Below, one piece after another: positions 25,325 to 34,158 of a DNA stretch of 64,000 nt. Origin of the DNA: Pseudomonas sp. PH1b (GTDB lineage Bacteria; Pseudomonadota; Gammaproteobacteria; Pseudomonadales; Pseudomonadaceae); assembly GCF_000633395.1 (NCBI RefSeq), contig NZ_AYMU01000020.1, positions 62,001-126,000 of the forward strand, read 5' to 3'. The notes beneath the pieces are model-generated. The model saw nothing but the letters and a program-made list of their open reading frames with translations. It did no database searches and was not told where the DNA came from. Each line of letters opens with the position of its first letter. Position 1 is the first letter of the stretch. The position numbers were made by a program, and so were the translations under genes.

Positions 25325-25774
25325 TCAGTCAAGGTTTTCGACCAGCAGGACGGCCCCTTCCTGACCGGTCACCCGCACCCGGGCGCCCACGGGGGCATCG
25401 GCGCCCTTGGCGATCCACACGCCGTCGGCAACCTTGATCCGGCCGCGGCCGTCGACGATCGCCTGATGCACCACGAAGGTCTTGCCGATCAGTTCCTGGC
25501 CCCTCAGGTTCAGGTTGGGCTGGTCGCTGGGACGCGCCACGCTGCGCTGGCGTCGCCACCAGTACAGCGCCGTCATAACCGACAGCAGGCCGAACAAGAG
25601 GAACTGAACTTCCCATGACAAGCCGGGAATCAGGAAGGTCAGGACCCCCACGGCGGCGGCTGCCAGGCCGATCCACAGCAGATAGCCGCCGGCACCGAAC
25701 ACCTCGAATATCAGCAATACGGTGCCCAGGGCCAGCCAGTCCCAGAACGATAGTGCTTGCAGGAATGCCAACAT
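25325..25774 (-). CDS. NfeD-family membrane protein
   Basis: The 149-residue protein has three hydrophobic helices in the first 70 residues (including LLIFEVFGAGGYLLWIGLAAAAVGVLTFLIPG) and a C-terminal NfeD OB-fold (ELIGKTFVVHQAIVDGRGRIKV). Short NfeD proteins partner with SPFH/stomatin-like proteins encoded beside them. The SPFH gene ends ten bases upstream, so the pair is surely co-transcribed. Their combined role in membrane quality control or raft-like domains is inferred from related systems such as E. coli QmcA-YbbK. Confidence 0.9.
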   Translation of the reverse strand: MLAFLQALSFWDWLALGTVLLIFEVFGAGGYLLWIGLAAAAVGVLTFLIPGLSWEVQFLLFGLLSVMTALYWWRRQRSVARPSDQPNLNLRGQELIGKTFVVHQAIVDGRGRIKVADGVWIAKGADAPVGARVRVTGQEGAVLLVENLD

Positions 25775-25784
25775 GGATCGCGCC

Positions 25785-26705
25785 TCAGACCTTCTTGCCG
25801 TCGAACGTGGCTCTGACGATCTCGCCGATGCCGCCCACGGCGCCAATCACCTGGCTGGCCTCCAGCGGCATCAGGATCACTTTGCTGTTGTTGGCCGAGG
25901 CCAGCTTGCCCAGGGCATCGACGTACTTTTGGGCCACGAAATAGTTGATTGCCTGAACGTTGCCGTTGGCTATCGCCTCGGACACCACCTGAGTCGCTCG
26001 GGCCTCGGCCTCGGCCTGGCGCTCCCGGGCCTCGGATTCGAGGAAGGCTGCCTGGCGCTCGCCTTCGGCTTCCAGAATCTGCGCCTGCTTCTTGCCTTCG
26101 GCGGTCAGAATGGCTGCTGCCCGCAGCCCTTCGGCTTCGAGGATCTGTGCGCGCTTGACCCGCTCGGCCTTCATCTGCCCGGACATGGCCGCCATCAGGT
26201 CGGCGGGCGGGCTGATGTCCTTGATCTCGATCCGGGTGATCTTGATCCCCCAGGGCGCAGTGGCTTCGTCGACGGTGCGCAGGAGCTTCTCGTTGATCCC
26301 GTCACGCTGGCTGAGCATCGCATCCAGCTCCATGGAGCCGAGCACGGTGCGGATGTTGGTCTGCAGCAGGTTGCGGATGGCGTGCTCGAGGTTGTTGACC
26401 TCATAGGCCGCCTGGGCGGTATTGACCACCTGGAAGAAACACACGGCGTCGATCTGCACCGTGGCGTTGTCGGCGGTGATGACTTCCTGTGGCGGAATGT
26501 CGAGCACGCTTTCCATCACGTTGATCTTGCGTCCGATGCGGTCCATCACCGGAATGATGATGTTCAGCCCCGGCTTCAGGGTGTTGGTGTAGCGGCCGAA
26601 GCGTTCCACGGTCCATTGGTAGCCCTGGGGCACGACCTTGAAACCCATGAACACGATGGCCACGGCGAGGCCGACGAAAAGTAACAACACGCTTCCGATC
26701 TGCAT
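25785..26705 (-). CDS. SPFH/Band 7 stomatin-like protein (QmcA-like)
   Basis: A 306-residue protein with an N-terminal membrane anchor (residues 4-20), the Band 7 domain (VPQGYQWTVERFGRYTNTLKPG through the LRTVDEATAPWGIKITRIEIKDI block) and a C-terminal alanine/glutamate-rich coiled coil (about 190-260) for oligomerisation. GGAG precedes the ATG at 26705 by eight bases. Homologues scaffold inner membrane domains and interact with the FtsH protease. It forms a two-gene unit with the NfeD gene. Confidence 0.9.
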   Translation of the reverse strand: MQIGSVLLLFVGLAVAIVFMGFKVVPQGYQWTVERFGRYTNTLKPGLNIIIPVMDRIGRKINVMESVLDIPPQEVITADNATVQIDAVCFFQVVNTAQAAYEVNNLEHAIRNLLQTNIRTVLGSMELDAMLSQRDGINEKLLRTVDEATAPWGIKITRIEIKDISPPADLMAAMSGQMKAERVKRAQILEAEGLRAAAILTAEGKKQAQILEAEGERQAAFLESEARERQAEAEARATQVVSEAIANGNVQAINYFVAQKYVDALGKLASANNSKVILMPLEASQVIGAVGGIGEIVRATFDGKKV

Positions 26706-26831
26706 AACATTCTCCTGCTCAGAGGTGATCAAGGGGCACAGGTGGGCGAGTGTACGGCGGCGCCCGGTCGTGCGCAGAGATACCGTGGCCCTTGTATCAT
26801 CAGGACACACATCACCGGCGTGCCCGTGGCC

Positions 26832-28439
26832 TCACAGTTGGAAGCGGGTGACCGAGGTCTGCAAGGTGGCCACGGAGTTTTCCATCTGCTCGACGGTTTG
26901 GGTCAGCTCACGCATGGCCTGGCTGTTGCGCCGGGCTACCAGGCTGATCATCTCCACCCGTTGCGCCACTTCGCTACTGGCCTTGGACTGCTCGCCGATG
27001 GTGAGGGAAATCTCCTCCACCATCACCGCCGAGCGCTGGGCGCCCTGGCGGATCTCGTTGATCGAGGTGCCCGCCTGCTGGGCCATCTGGACCCCGTCGT
27101 TGACCCGGCTGACCCCGGTTTGCATGCTGTTCACGGCTTGTTCGGTGGTTTCCCGGATGCGTTCGATCATGCCGGTGATTTCCCGGGTGGACTGTGCGGT
27201 GCGGGCTGCCAGATTGCGCACTTCGTCAGCCACCACGGCGAACCCCCGGCCGGCTTCCCCGGCTCGGGCGGCTTCGATGGCGGCGTTCAGGGCCAGCAGG
27301 TTGGTCTGCTCGGCGATGCCGTTGATCACCTGGATGATCGAGTGGATCTCTTCTGAGGACTGGCCCAGGGCGGTGATGCTGCGGGAAGACTGGTTCACCG
27401 CCTCGGCAATATGGCTCATGCCGTCCACGACCCCGAGGATTACCTGGCCGCCGCTACCGGCCAGGGATTCGGACTGGGCGGCAATGCCCTGGGCATTGCG
27501 CGCGTGTTCGGCCACCTGGGCGATATTGCTGATCATCTGCTCCATGGCGGCGGCCATGTTGGTGGCGCCGTCGGCCTGCTCGCTGGCGCCGTCGGCAATG
27601 CTCAGCGACGTGTCGCTGAGGCTGTGGGAGCGGCCACGCAACTCTTCGCTTTCATGACGGATGGTGGTGATCATCTGCCGCAGGTTGTCTTGCATTTCTC
27701 CAAGGGCCTGTTGCAGTTGGCCGGCCTCGTCATGCCTGTCGACGCTGATGGGCGTGGTCAGGTTGCCCTGGGCAATGGCCCGGGCCGTGGCCACGGATTT
27801 TTCCAGGGGTTTGAGCACCCGGTTGAGCAGTTGCCGGGTCAACAGGGCCAGTGCCAGGGCGGCCAGCAGACTGCCGCCGATCAGCCACCAGGCGGCCTGG
27901 CGGACCGCACTTTCACTGAGTTCGCGGGTTTGGGCGGTGCTGGCTTCGATCTGGCTGCTGAGGGCGGCGTTGCGGCTCTCCACTTCGCTGAAGCGCTGGG
28001 AGAACTCCGGCATGTGCAGGCGCGCGGCCTGTGGGTCGTTGAGGGCCTGCCCGGCGATGTTCTCGGCGGCATGAATGTAGTTTTCCAGCACCGGTTGCAG
28101 CTCGGTGATGGCGTTGCGGATTTCCGGAGCCAGGGGCAACCTGGCGTTTTCCGCCAGGGCCTTGCGGAACCAGTCGCCGTGTTCGCGCAGGCTGTTGCGG
28201 ACCTCATCGCCAGCGGCGGCATCGCCGGGCTGGCTGCTCAGGGCCTCCAGCACATCGGCCCGCAGGGCGTCGTGCATCATGTCGGCCTCCAGGTGGTTGC
28301 GCAGGGCGCTGGCGTTGAGCTCGTTGTCCACCAGTGCCCGCGCCAGGCGTGACTGGCCCCATAAACCCAGCCCGGCCACCAGGGCAATGGCCAGGAGGCT
28401 GACAACCCCGGTGGCGAGCATGTTTTGACGAATGTTCAT
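26832..28439 (-). CDS. Methyl-accepting chemotaxis protein
   Basis: The 535-residue receptor has an N-terminal membrane helix (about 8-28), a periplasmic helical sensor domain (about 29-185), a second helix (WWLIGGSLLAALALALLT), a HAMP domain and a long cytoplasmic coiled coil. The highly conserved tip, EQTNLLALNAAIEAARAGEA, is intact. The periplasmic part looks like a four-helix bundle; its ligand cannot be read from sequence. There is no C-terminal CheR-docking pentapeptide. GGAG lies eight bases before the ATG. No che genes are nearby, as usual for dispersed Pseudomonas receptors. Confidence 0.92.
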   Translation of the reverse strand: MNIRQNMLATGVVSLLAIALVAGLGLWGQSRLARALVDNELNASALRNHLEADMMHDALRADVLEALSSQPGDAAAGDEVRNSLREHGDWFRKALAENARLPLAPEIRNAITELQPVLENYIHAAENIAGQALNDPQAARLHMPEFSQRFSEVESRNAALSSQIEASTAQTRELSESAVRQAAWWLIGGSLLAALALALLTRQLLNRVLKPLEKSVATARAIAQGNLTTPISVDRHDEAGQLQQALGEMQDNLRQMITTIRHESEELRGRSHSLSDTSLSIADGASEQADGATNMAAAMEQMISNIAQVAEHARNAQGIAAQSESLAGSGGQVILGVVDGMSHIAEAVNQSSRSITALGQSSEEIHSIIQVINGIAEQTNLLALNAAIEAARAGEAGRGFAVVADEVRNLAARTAQSTREITGMIERIRETTEQAVNSMQTGVSRVNDGVQMAQQAGTSINEIRQGAQRSAVMVEEISLTIGEQSKASSEVAQRVEMISLVARRNSQAMRELTQTVEQMENSVATLQTSVTRFQL

Positions 28440-28509
28440 ACCGGGCTCCTTGCTTATCTCGGCGGTGATTCAAGCGTAGTCCAGCGCCTGGGGTTCGCCT
28501 CCGGTGCTG

Positions 28510-30288
28510 CTATGGGGGCTGGTTGCCGGGCGTGACCCGTAGCACTTCCTCAAGGCTGGTCAGGCCTTGGGCAACCTTGTGCGCGGCAGCCAGGCGCAGG
28601 CTGCGCATGCCATCGGCGCAGGCCTGGCGGTGCAGGCGGGCAAGATCCAGGTCGCGATGGATCAGGGCCTTGAGGGATGAACCCAAGGGCATGATTTCGT
28701 AGACCCCGGTGCGCCCGTGGTAACCGGTACCCCGGCATTCGGCGCAGCCCACCGCGCGCTGGCCGTCGGCAGCAGGTGGCAGGTGCTGGGTTCCGGTCAG
28801 GTTTTCCCAGTCACCCGCCGTCAGCTCGGCGGGAACCTTGCAGTAGGGGCAGAGGGTGCGCAGAAGGCGCTGGGCCATGACCCCGATCAGGGTGGCCTTG
28901 ATCAGGTAATGGGGCACCCCCAGTTCCAGCAACCGGCTGATGGCGCCGGGGGCGTCGTTGGTGTGCAGGGTGGACAGCACCAAGTGCCCGGTGAGCGCAG
29001 CCTGGATGGCCATTTCCGCGGTTTCCAGGTCGCGGATCTCGCCGATCATGATGATGTCCGGGTCCTGGCGCATCAGGGCCCGGACACCGCTGGAAAAGCT
29101 CAGGTCGATGTTGTGCTGGACCTGCATCTGGTTGAACGCCGGCTCGATCATCTCGATCGGGTCTTCGATGGTGCACAGGTTGACCTCGGGGGTCGCGAGC
29201 TTTTTCAGGGTGGTGTAGAGGGTGCTGGTCTTGCCCGAGCCGGTGGGGCCGGTGACCAGGATGATGCCGTTGGCCTGAGTGGTCATGGCCTGCCAGCGGC
29301 TCAGGTCGTCGGCGCAGAAGCCCAGCTGGTCGAAATCCTTGAGCAGCACCTGGGGGTCGAAGATGCGCATCACCAGCTTTTCGCCGAAGGCGGTGGGCAG
29401 GGTCGAGAGCCGCAATTCGATTTCGCTGCCTTCGGGCGTGCGGGTCTTGACCCGGCCATCCTGGGGTTTGCGTTTTTCCGCGACGTTCATCCGCCCCAGG
29501 CTCTTGAGGCGGCTGACGATGGCCAGGGTGACCTGGGGCGGGAACTGGTAGACGTTGTGCAACACCCCGTCGATGCGAAAACGCAGGGTGCCTTGCTCGC
29601 GGCGGGGCTCGATGTGGATATCGCTGGCCCGTTGCTGGAAGGCGTACTGGAACAGCCAGTCGACGATATTGACGATGTGGGCATCGTCGGCATCGGGTTC
29701 CTGGTCGCTGGCCCCGAGTTTGAGCAACTGCTCGAAGCTGCCCAGGCTGCTGGCCTTCTGCTCGCTGGTGGCCCCGCTCACCGACCTGGCCAGGCGATAG
29801 AACTCCAGGGCCAGGCGCTGGATTTCCACGGGGCTGGCCACCACTCGCCGGATCGGGCGCTTCAGGACATGGGCCAGATCGGCCTCCCAGGCACTGACGT
29901 AGGGCTGGGCACTGGCCACGGTCACGCCCTGGGCATCCACGGCCACGGCCAGGATCTTGTGCCGTTGGGCGAAGGTGTAGGACATCAGGGGGGTGATGCT
30001 GGCGACGTCGATGCGCAGGGGATCGATGCGCAGGTAGGGCTGACCGGCCTGCTGCGCGAGCCAGCAGGTGAGGCTGTCCAGGTCCAGGCGTCGGTCCGGG
30101 TGGTGCAGGTCCGGCAGGTGCTGGTTGGCGAGGAACTCCAGGGGATGCAGGGAGCTGCCGAGCCCCTGGCGACGGGCGCTCATCGCCTGCTCGGCAGCCT
30201 CCTGGCTGATGCGGCCCTGGCCAAGCAGGTCCCGCAGCAGGTCATTGAGGTCCAGCCAGCGATCCTGGGAAGTGTGCGCTGTGGCCAT
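28510..30288 (-). CDS. GspE/PulE-family secretion ATPase (orphan)
   Basis: A 592-residue ATPase with the N-terminal GspE-N domain (about 70-165), Walker A GPTGSGKTSTL, the Asp box IEDPIEM, Walker B IIMIGEIRDLETAE and the His box STLHTNDAPGAI. The zinc-binding tetracysteine motif is present as CPYC and CAEC separated by about 34 residues. These proteins power type II secretion or type IV pilus assembly, but no pseudopilin, secretin or inner-membrane platform gene is nearby. AAGGAG precedes the ATG at 30288. Its partner system is unknown. Confidence 0.9.
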   Translation of the reverse strand: MATAHTSQDRWLDLNDLLRDLLGQGRISQEAAEQAMSARRQGLGSSLHPLEFLANQHLPDLHHPDRRLDLDSLTCWLAQQAGQPYLRIDPLRIDVASITPLMSYTFAQRHKILAVAVDAQGVTVASAQPYVSAWEADLAHVLKRPIRRVVASPVEIQRLALEFYRLARSVSGATSEQKASSLGSFEQLLKLGASDQEPDADDAHIVNIVDWLFQYAFQQRASDIHIEPRREQGTLRFRIDGVLHNVYQFPPQVTLAIVSRLKSLGRMNVAEKRKPQDGRVKTRTPEGSEIELRLSTLPTAFGEKLVMRIFDPQVLLKDFDQLGFCADDLSRWQAMTTQANGIILVTGPTGSGKTSTLYTTLKKLATPEVNLCTIEDPIEMIEPAFNQMQVQHNIDLSFSSGVRALMRQDPDIIMIGEIRDLETAEMAIQAALTGHLVLSTLHTNDAPGAISRLLELGVPHYLIKATLIGVMAQRLLRTLCPYCKVPAELTAGDWENLTGTQHLPPAADGQRAVGCAECRGTGYHGRTGVYEIMPLGSSLKALIHRDLDLARLHRQACADGMRSLRLAAAHKVAQGLTSLEEVLRVTPGNQPP

Positions 30289-30396
30289 TGAGGCTCCTTG
30301 GGGCAATAGAGAGATGGGTCTCTGACCACAAAGTGCCAAGAATAGTCCCGCCAAGCCGAGGAGCCGTCGGCCAAGGGTTGCAGGGTTTTACCGGCT

Positions 30397-30714
30397 TTAG
30401 CCCGCGGCCTGCAGGCGGGCTGGTTCGGCCAGTTGCAGTTCCACCGAGCAGACGCTGATCAGGTTGCGCAGCTTTTCACTGATCACTCGGGCCCGGTGCC
30501 AGCTCAGGCCGTCGAGCTCCACTTCGATGTACAGCGTGGCGTCTTCTTGCAGCACCGCGACCCGTTGTGGCACCAGGAACTGCAGGGCGAAATGATTGAG
30601 CACCCGACACAGTACGTCGGCTTCGGCGTCGGCGACGACCTGATAGTGCACGCGGCAGTGAGCGTTGTTGACGCACCAGGCGTCGGCGCGGGGAGCAGGG
30701 TCAGGAAGGGGCAT
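30397..30714 (-). CDS. Conserved hypothetical protein, 105 residues
   Basis: I do not recognise a named family. The protein is soluble, with alternating beta-like stretches (CRVHYQVVADAEADVLCRVL, LYIEVELDGLSW) that suggest a small alpha/beta fold; an ACT-like ligand-binding fold is possible but unproven. It contains three cysteines. It is divergent from the Lrp/AsnC regulator at 30839 with a 124-base AT-rich spacer holding a perfect operator-like dyad, so the regulator may control it. Confidence 0.65.
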   Translation of the reverse strand: MPLPDPAPRADAWCVNNAHCRVHYQVVADAEADVLCRVLNHFALQFLVPQRVAVLQEDATLYIEVELDGLSWHRARVISEKLRNLISVCSVELQLAEPARLQAAG

Positions 30715-30794
30715 GGCGGTCTCCAGATCAGTGGAGAAATTTTTACATGCGGTTTCGGGTATTTCTTATCTAAGATTGGCTAGTTCTGGATTAA

Positions 30795-30814
30795 ATCGAA
30801 TTGTTCTATTCGAT
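30795..30814. promoter_or_regulatory. Candidate Lrp/AsnC operator
   Basis: ATCGAAT (30795-30801) and ATTCGAT (30808-30814) form a perfect inverted repeat with a six-base AT-rich spacer. It is centred about 35 bases before the regulator's own ATG in the divergent spacer, where autoregulatory Lrp-family sites commonly lie. Confidence 0.5.
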
Positions 30815-30838
30815 AAATATAAATTTAAGGAATTGATT

Positions 30839-31309
30839 ATGCATAGCGAGCTGGACGCCTACGATCGCCGGATTCTCGCGTTGCTGCAAGAGGATGCTTC
30901 GCTCTCCAGCGCACAGATCGCCGAGCAGGTGGGATTGTCCCAGTCGCCGTGCTGGCGACGGATTCAGCGCTTGAAGGAAGAAGGGGTGATTCGCGGCCAG
31001 GTGACCTTGCTCGACCGCAAGAAGATCGGCCTCAACACGCAGATTTTTGCCGAGATCAAGCTCAACGCCCACGGGCGCTCCAACTTCACCGAATTCACCG
31101 AAGCGATCCGCGGGTTTCCGGAGGTGCTGGAGTGCTATGTGCTGATGGGGGCGGTGGATTTCCTGCTGCGCATCGTGACCGCGGATATCGAGGCGTATGA
31201 ACGGTTCTTCTTCGAGAAGCTGTCCATGGTGCCGGGGATTCAGGAAGTGAACTCGATCGTTGCCTTGTCGGAGATCAAGTCCACCACCAGCCTGCCGGTC
31301 ATGGGCTGA
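30839..31309 (+). CDS. Lrp/AsnC-family transcriptional regulator
   Basis: The 156-residue protein has the N-terminal winged helix (DAYDRRILALLQEDASLSSA, recognition helix QSPCWRRIQRLKEEGVI) and a C-terminal RAM/ACT ligand-binding domain (LECYVLMGAVDFLLRIVTADIEAYERF). Such regulators respond to amino acids. AAGGA lies seven bases before the ATG. It is divergent from the hypothetical protein at 30397. Effector and full regulon are unknown. Confidence 0.92.
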   Translation: MHSELDAYDRRILALLQEDASLSSAQIAEQVGLSQSPCWRRIQRLKEEGVIRGQVTLLDRKKIGLNTQIFAEIKLNAHGRSNFTEFTEAIRGFPEVLECYVLMGAVDFLLRIVTADIEAYERFFFEKLSMVPGIQEVNSIVALSEIKSTTSLPVMG

Positions 31310-31337
31310 GCGGCGGCGGGCTGGGGCGGCGCTGCCG

Positions 31338-32705
31338 TTACATGCGCAGCAGGGTCTTCCAGGCACGGTTCTGGAACACCGCGATGGCCTGCTGCTTGCG
31401 GGCATCGAGGGTTTCATCGGTGATCGGCTCGTTGGCCAGTTGTGCCAGTTTGTTCAGTTCACCGTAGAGACGGTCCAGTTCCGCAATCTCCAGCACGGCC
31501 CGGGCGTGATGCAACCAGGCCTGGATGCGTTCGATACGCGGCAGTTGCTCGGCCAGGTCTTCGGGTTGCTGCTGGTAGCGCGGCAGCTGCAGGGAGGTAG
31601 CTTCCTCGGCCAGCAGGCGCGGCAGCCAGCTGCCCAGTTGCGCGGCGCCCTGACGGTTGCCACGGGTGTTGCGGTCGCCGGTCCAGGCGCGGGCCAGCAA
31701 CCAGCGCGAGGTGTTCAGGGAGAACAGGCCCCAACGCACGTCCTGCAACTCTTCGATGAACTGCTCCGGTGCGGCCTTGCGCACGTCTTCGTCGTCGAGG
31801 CCGGCCTGCACCAGTGGCCGCCAGTCTTCGAGCAGGGCGTCCAGGGCGCTGCGCAGTTGCGCAGTGGACTGGCGTGGCGCGGCCTGGCCCAGGCTGCTGG
31901 CCAGGGCCCGCAGTTCGGCGAGGTTGTCTACCCAGTCCTGCAGCAGGCGCCAGTGACCGTTGAAGCGATATTGCTCGGCCAGGCGCTGGCTGCTTCCCAG
32001 CAGGTGCCAGGCGAGGGCGGCGAAGGCGTCGTCCAGCGCCAGTTCGGCACTCAGTTGCGGGGCGGGCAGGCTCAGGGAATAGCTGTCGGCATCGAACAGG
32101 CGATAGCCACGCTCGGCCTTGCTGATGTCGCAGGGCATCAGTGGCAGGGTGAGAGCCAGCTCGGCCGCCAGTTCCAGCAGCGCGGCCGGTTCGCCCTCAC
32201 GCAGCTCCAGTTCCAGCTCGCAGATTTCTTCCTTCTGCTTGCCGGCAATGACCTGGCCCAGGTCCAGGGCCGCCTCGATCACTACCTTGGCCTTGCCACG
32301 GCCCCAGGCGATTTCTGCACGCTCACGAACAAAATCCGTGGTGAACAGTGGCTTGAGGGTCTTCTTGTCCAGCTCGGCCAGGGCCTCGGGCCAGCACTCG
32401 CCTTCGAGCTTCTTCACGTCGAGCTTGGCTTTGGGCAACTGCCAGTCGTACTCGTTGCGTTCGGACAGGCCGGCGACACTCTGGCCGCTGGTCTTGAGGG
32501 TCTGGATCACTGCGTCACCGTCGCGGCGCAGGCGCAGGGCAACCTTGGCCCGGGCCAGGTCGCGTTCTGGGGTGTCGAAGTACTGGTTCATCAGTTCACG
32601 GCGTTCCCAGCCACTTTTGTTGCGCTTTTTCAGCAGCGGGTGCTCGCGCAAAGCGGCGAGGGTTTCGCGGCTGACGCGGAGTTTGATTTCGGTTTCTTTC
32701 TGCAT
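31338..32705 (-). CDS. CYTH and CHAD domain protein (inorganic triphosphatase YgiF-like)
   Basis: The 455-residue protein begins with the CYTH signature ETEIK at residues 4-8 (ExExK) and continues with the tunnel-fold strands, including VALRLRRDGD and EICELELELREG, to about residue 205. A CHAD domain, all helical with many basic residues, follows to the end. E. coli YgiF with this architecture hydrolyses tripolyphosphate; CHAD domains bind polyphosphate. It is convergent with the Lrp-type gene and divergent from argE. The start at 32705 fits the CYTH motif at the extreme N-terminus. Confidence 0.9.
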   Translation of the reverse strand: MQKETEIKLRVSRETLAALREHPLLKKRNKSGWERRELMNQYFDTPERDLARAKVALRLRRDGDAVIQTLKTSGQSVAGLSERNEYDWQLPKAKLDVKKLEGECWPEALAELDKKTLKPLFTTDFVRERAEIAWGRGKAKVVIEAALDLGQVIAGKQKEEICELELELREGEPAALLELAAELALTLPLMPCDISKAERGYRLFDADSYSLSLPAPQLSAELALDDAFAALAWHLLGSSQRLAEQYRFNGHWRLLQDWVDNLAELRALASSLGQAAPRQSTAQLRSALDALLEDWRPLVQAGLDDEDVRKAAPEQFIEELQDVRWGLFSLNTSRWLLARAWTGDRNTRGNRQGAAQLGSWLPRLLAEEATSLQLPRYQQQPEDLAEQLPRIERIQAWLHHARAVLEIAELDRLYGELNKLAQLANEPITDETLDARKQQAIAVFQNRAWKTLLRM

Positions 32706-32864
32706 GGCCGGAAAATCCAGGATCGGGAGCGCAGCCGGGGAAGAGTTGGCTGCCAAGGCCGTGCAGTGTACAGGACAAGGCGCCAGGAGGTGCCGCGACG
32801 GTTCCTTCCGTTCACGTGATGCCTCTATGATTGACCTCATCTTGGGATCTTCCGGAGCCAGCTC

Positions 32865-34022
32865 ATGTCATTGCCGTCCATGAAGGATCAGTTCGCCGCA
32901 TTGATCGCCACGCCATCGGTGAGTTGCACCCAGCCGGCCCTGGACCAGTCCAACCGCCCGGTGATCGACCTGCTGGCCGGTTGGCTCGGTGATCTGGGGT
33001 TCGCCTGCGATATCCAGCAGGTCGGCCCGGGCAAGTTCAACCTGCTGGCCAGCTTTGGCAGTGGCCCCGGCGGCCTGGTGCTGGCCGGGCACAGTGATAC
33101 GGTGCCGTTCGACGAGGCGCTGTGGCAGACCGATCCGCTGAAGCTGACCGAGGCTGATGGCCGTTGGATTGGCCTGGGCAGTTGCGACATGAAGGGTTTT
33201 TTCGCCTTGATCATCGAGGCGGTGCAGCCCCTGCTCGAGCAGCCGTTCAAGCAGCCCTTGCTGGTCCTGGCCACCTGCGACGAGGAAAGCTCCATGGCCG
33301 GGGCGCGTGCCCTGGCCGAGGCCGGTCGTCCCCTGGGACGTGCGGCGGTGATCGGCGAGCCTACGGGGCTCAAGCCGATCCGCCTGCACAAGGGGGTGAT
33401 GATGGAGCGCATCGAGATCCTCGGGCGCAGCGGCCACTCCTCGGATCCGAGCCTGGGCCGCAGTGCCCTGGAAGCCATGCATGACGCCATCGGCGAACTG
33501 CGCGGGCTGCGCCTGCTGTGGCAGCGTGAATACCGCAATCCGCAGTTCAGCGTGCCGCAGCCGACCCTGAACTTCGGCTGCATCCACGGGGGCGACAATC
33601 CCAACCGCATCTGTGGCCAGTGCTCCCTGGAGTTCGACCTGCGGCCCTTGCCGGGCATGGACCCGCAAGCCCTGCGCGAGGCGATCCGGCAGAAGCTGCG
33701 GCCGATTGCCGAGCGCCATGAGGTGAAGATCGACTATGGGCCACTGTTCCCGGCGGTGCCGCCGTTCGAGCAGCCCGAGGATGCCGAGTTGGTGCGAGTG
33801 GCGGAGCGGCTGACCGGGCATCGCGCCGAAGCAGTAGCGTTTGGCACCGAAGCGCCTTATCTTCAGCGCCTTGGCTGCGAGACTCTGGTGCTCGGCCCCG
33901 GCGATATTGCCTGCGCCCACCAGCCGGGGGAGTACCTCGAAATGTCACGCTTGCAGCCTACCGTGCATCTATTACGAGAGTTGATTGAACATTACTGCCT
34001 GACGCCGGCCCAATTTCAGTAA
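32865..34022 (+). CDS. argE: Acetylornithine deacetylase
   Basis: An M20-family zinc enzyme, 385 residues. Metal-binding elements are visible: GHSDTVPFD, GSCDMKGFFA (bridging Asp), the catalytic CDEESSM Glu pair and the C-terminal CAHQPGEYLE histidine. ArgE releases ornithine from N-acetylornithine, but Pseudomonas mainly recycles the acetyl group through ArgJ, so the physiological role of this ArgE is open. GGAGC lies six bases before the ATG. It precedes argA by 136 bases. Confidence 0.9.
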   Translation: MSLPSMKDQFAALIATPSVSCTQPALDQSNRPVIDLLAGWLGDLGFACDIQQVGPGKFNLLASFGSGPGGLVLAGHSDTVPFDEALWQTDPLKLTEADGRWIGLGSCDMKGFFALIIEAVQPLLEQPFKQPLLVLATCDEESSMAGARALAEAGRPLGRAAVIGEPTGLKPIRLHKGVMMERIEILGRSGHSSDPSLGRSALEAMHDAIGELRGLRLLWQREYRNPQFSVPQPTLNFGCIHGGDNPNRICGQCSLEFDLRPLPGMDPQALREAIRQKLRPIAERHEVKIDYGPLFPAVPPFEQPEDAELVRVAERLTGHRAEAVAFGTEAPYLQRLGCETLVLGPGDIACAHQPGEYLEMSRLQPTVHLLRELIEHYCLTPAQFQ

Positions 34023-34047
34023 ATTGCCGGTGCCTTTGTCCGTACCC

Positions 34048-34089
34048 ATGAGGAGAGTAAGCGTGTTGCCAAGCCTGTTCCGACGATAA
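34048..34089 (+). promoter_or_regulatory. Putative arginine-codon leader peptide upstream of argA
   Basis: A 14-codon ORF, MRRVSVLPSLFRR, lies between argE and argA. Four of 13 residues are arginine, encoded by AGG, AGA, CGA and CGA, all rarely used in GC-rich Pseudomonas genes. An alternative start is the GTG at 34063, which has an AGGAGA seven bases upstream and keeps the two CGA codons. AGCCTGT (34072-34078) inside the ORF can pair with ACAGGCT (34145-34151) just before the argA start. This suggests translational attenuation by arginine, but it is unproven and no classic terminator is visible. Confidence 0.3.
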
Positions 34090-34158
34090 CCATCAGCCCG
34101 CTGTGCGTTTCCCGTTTCGTCCTTTCATAGGCTGCTTTTTATTTACAGGCTCAGGTTC

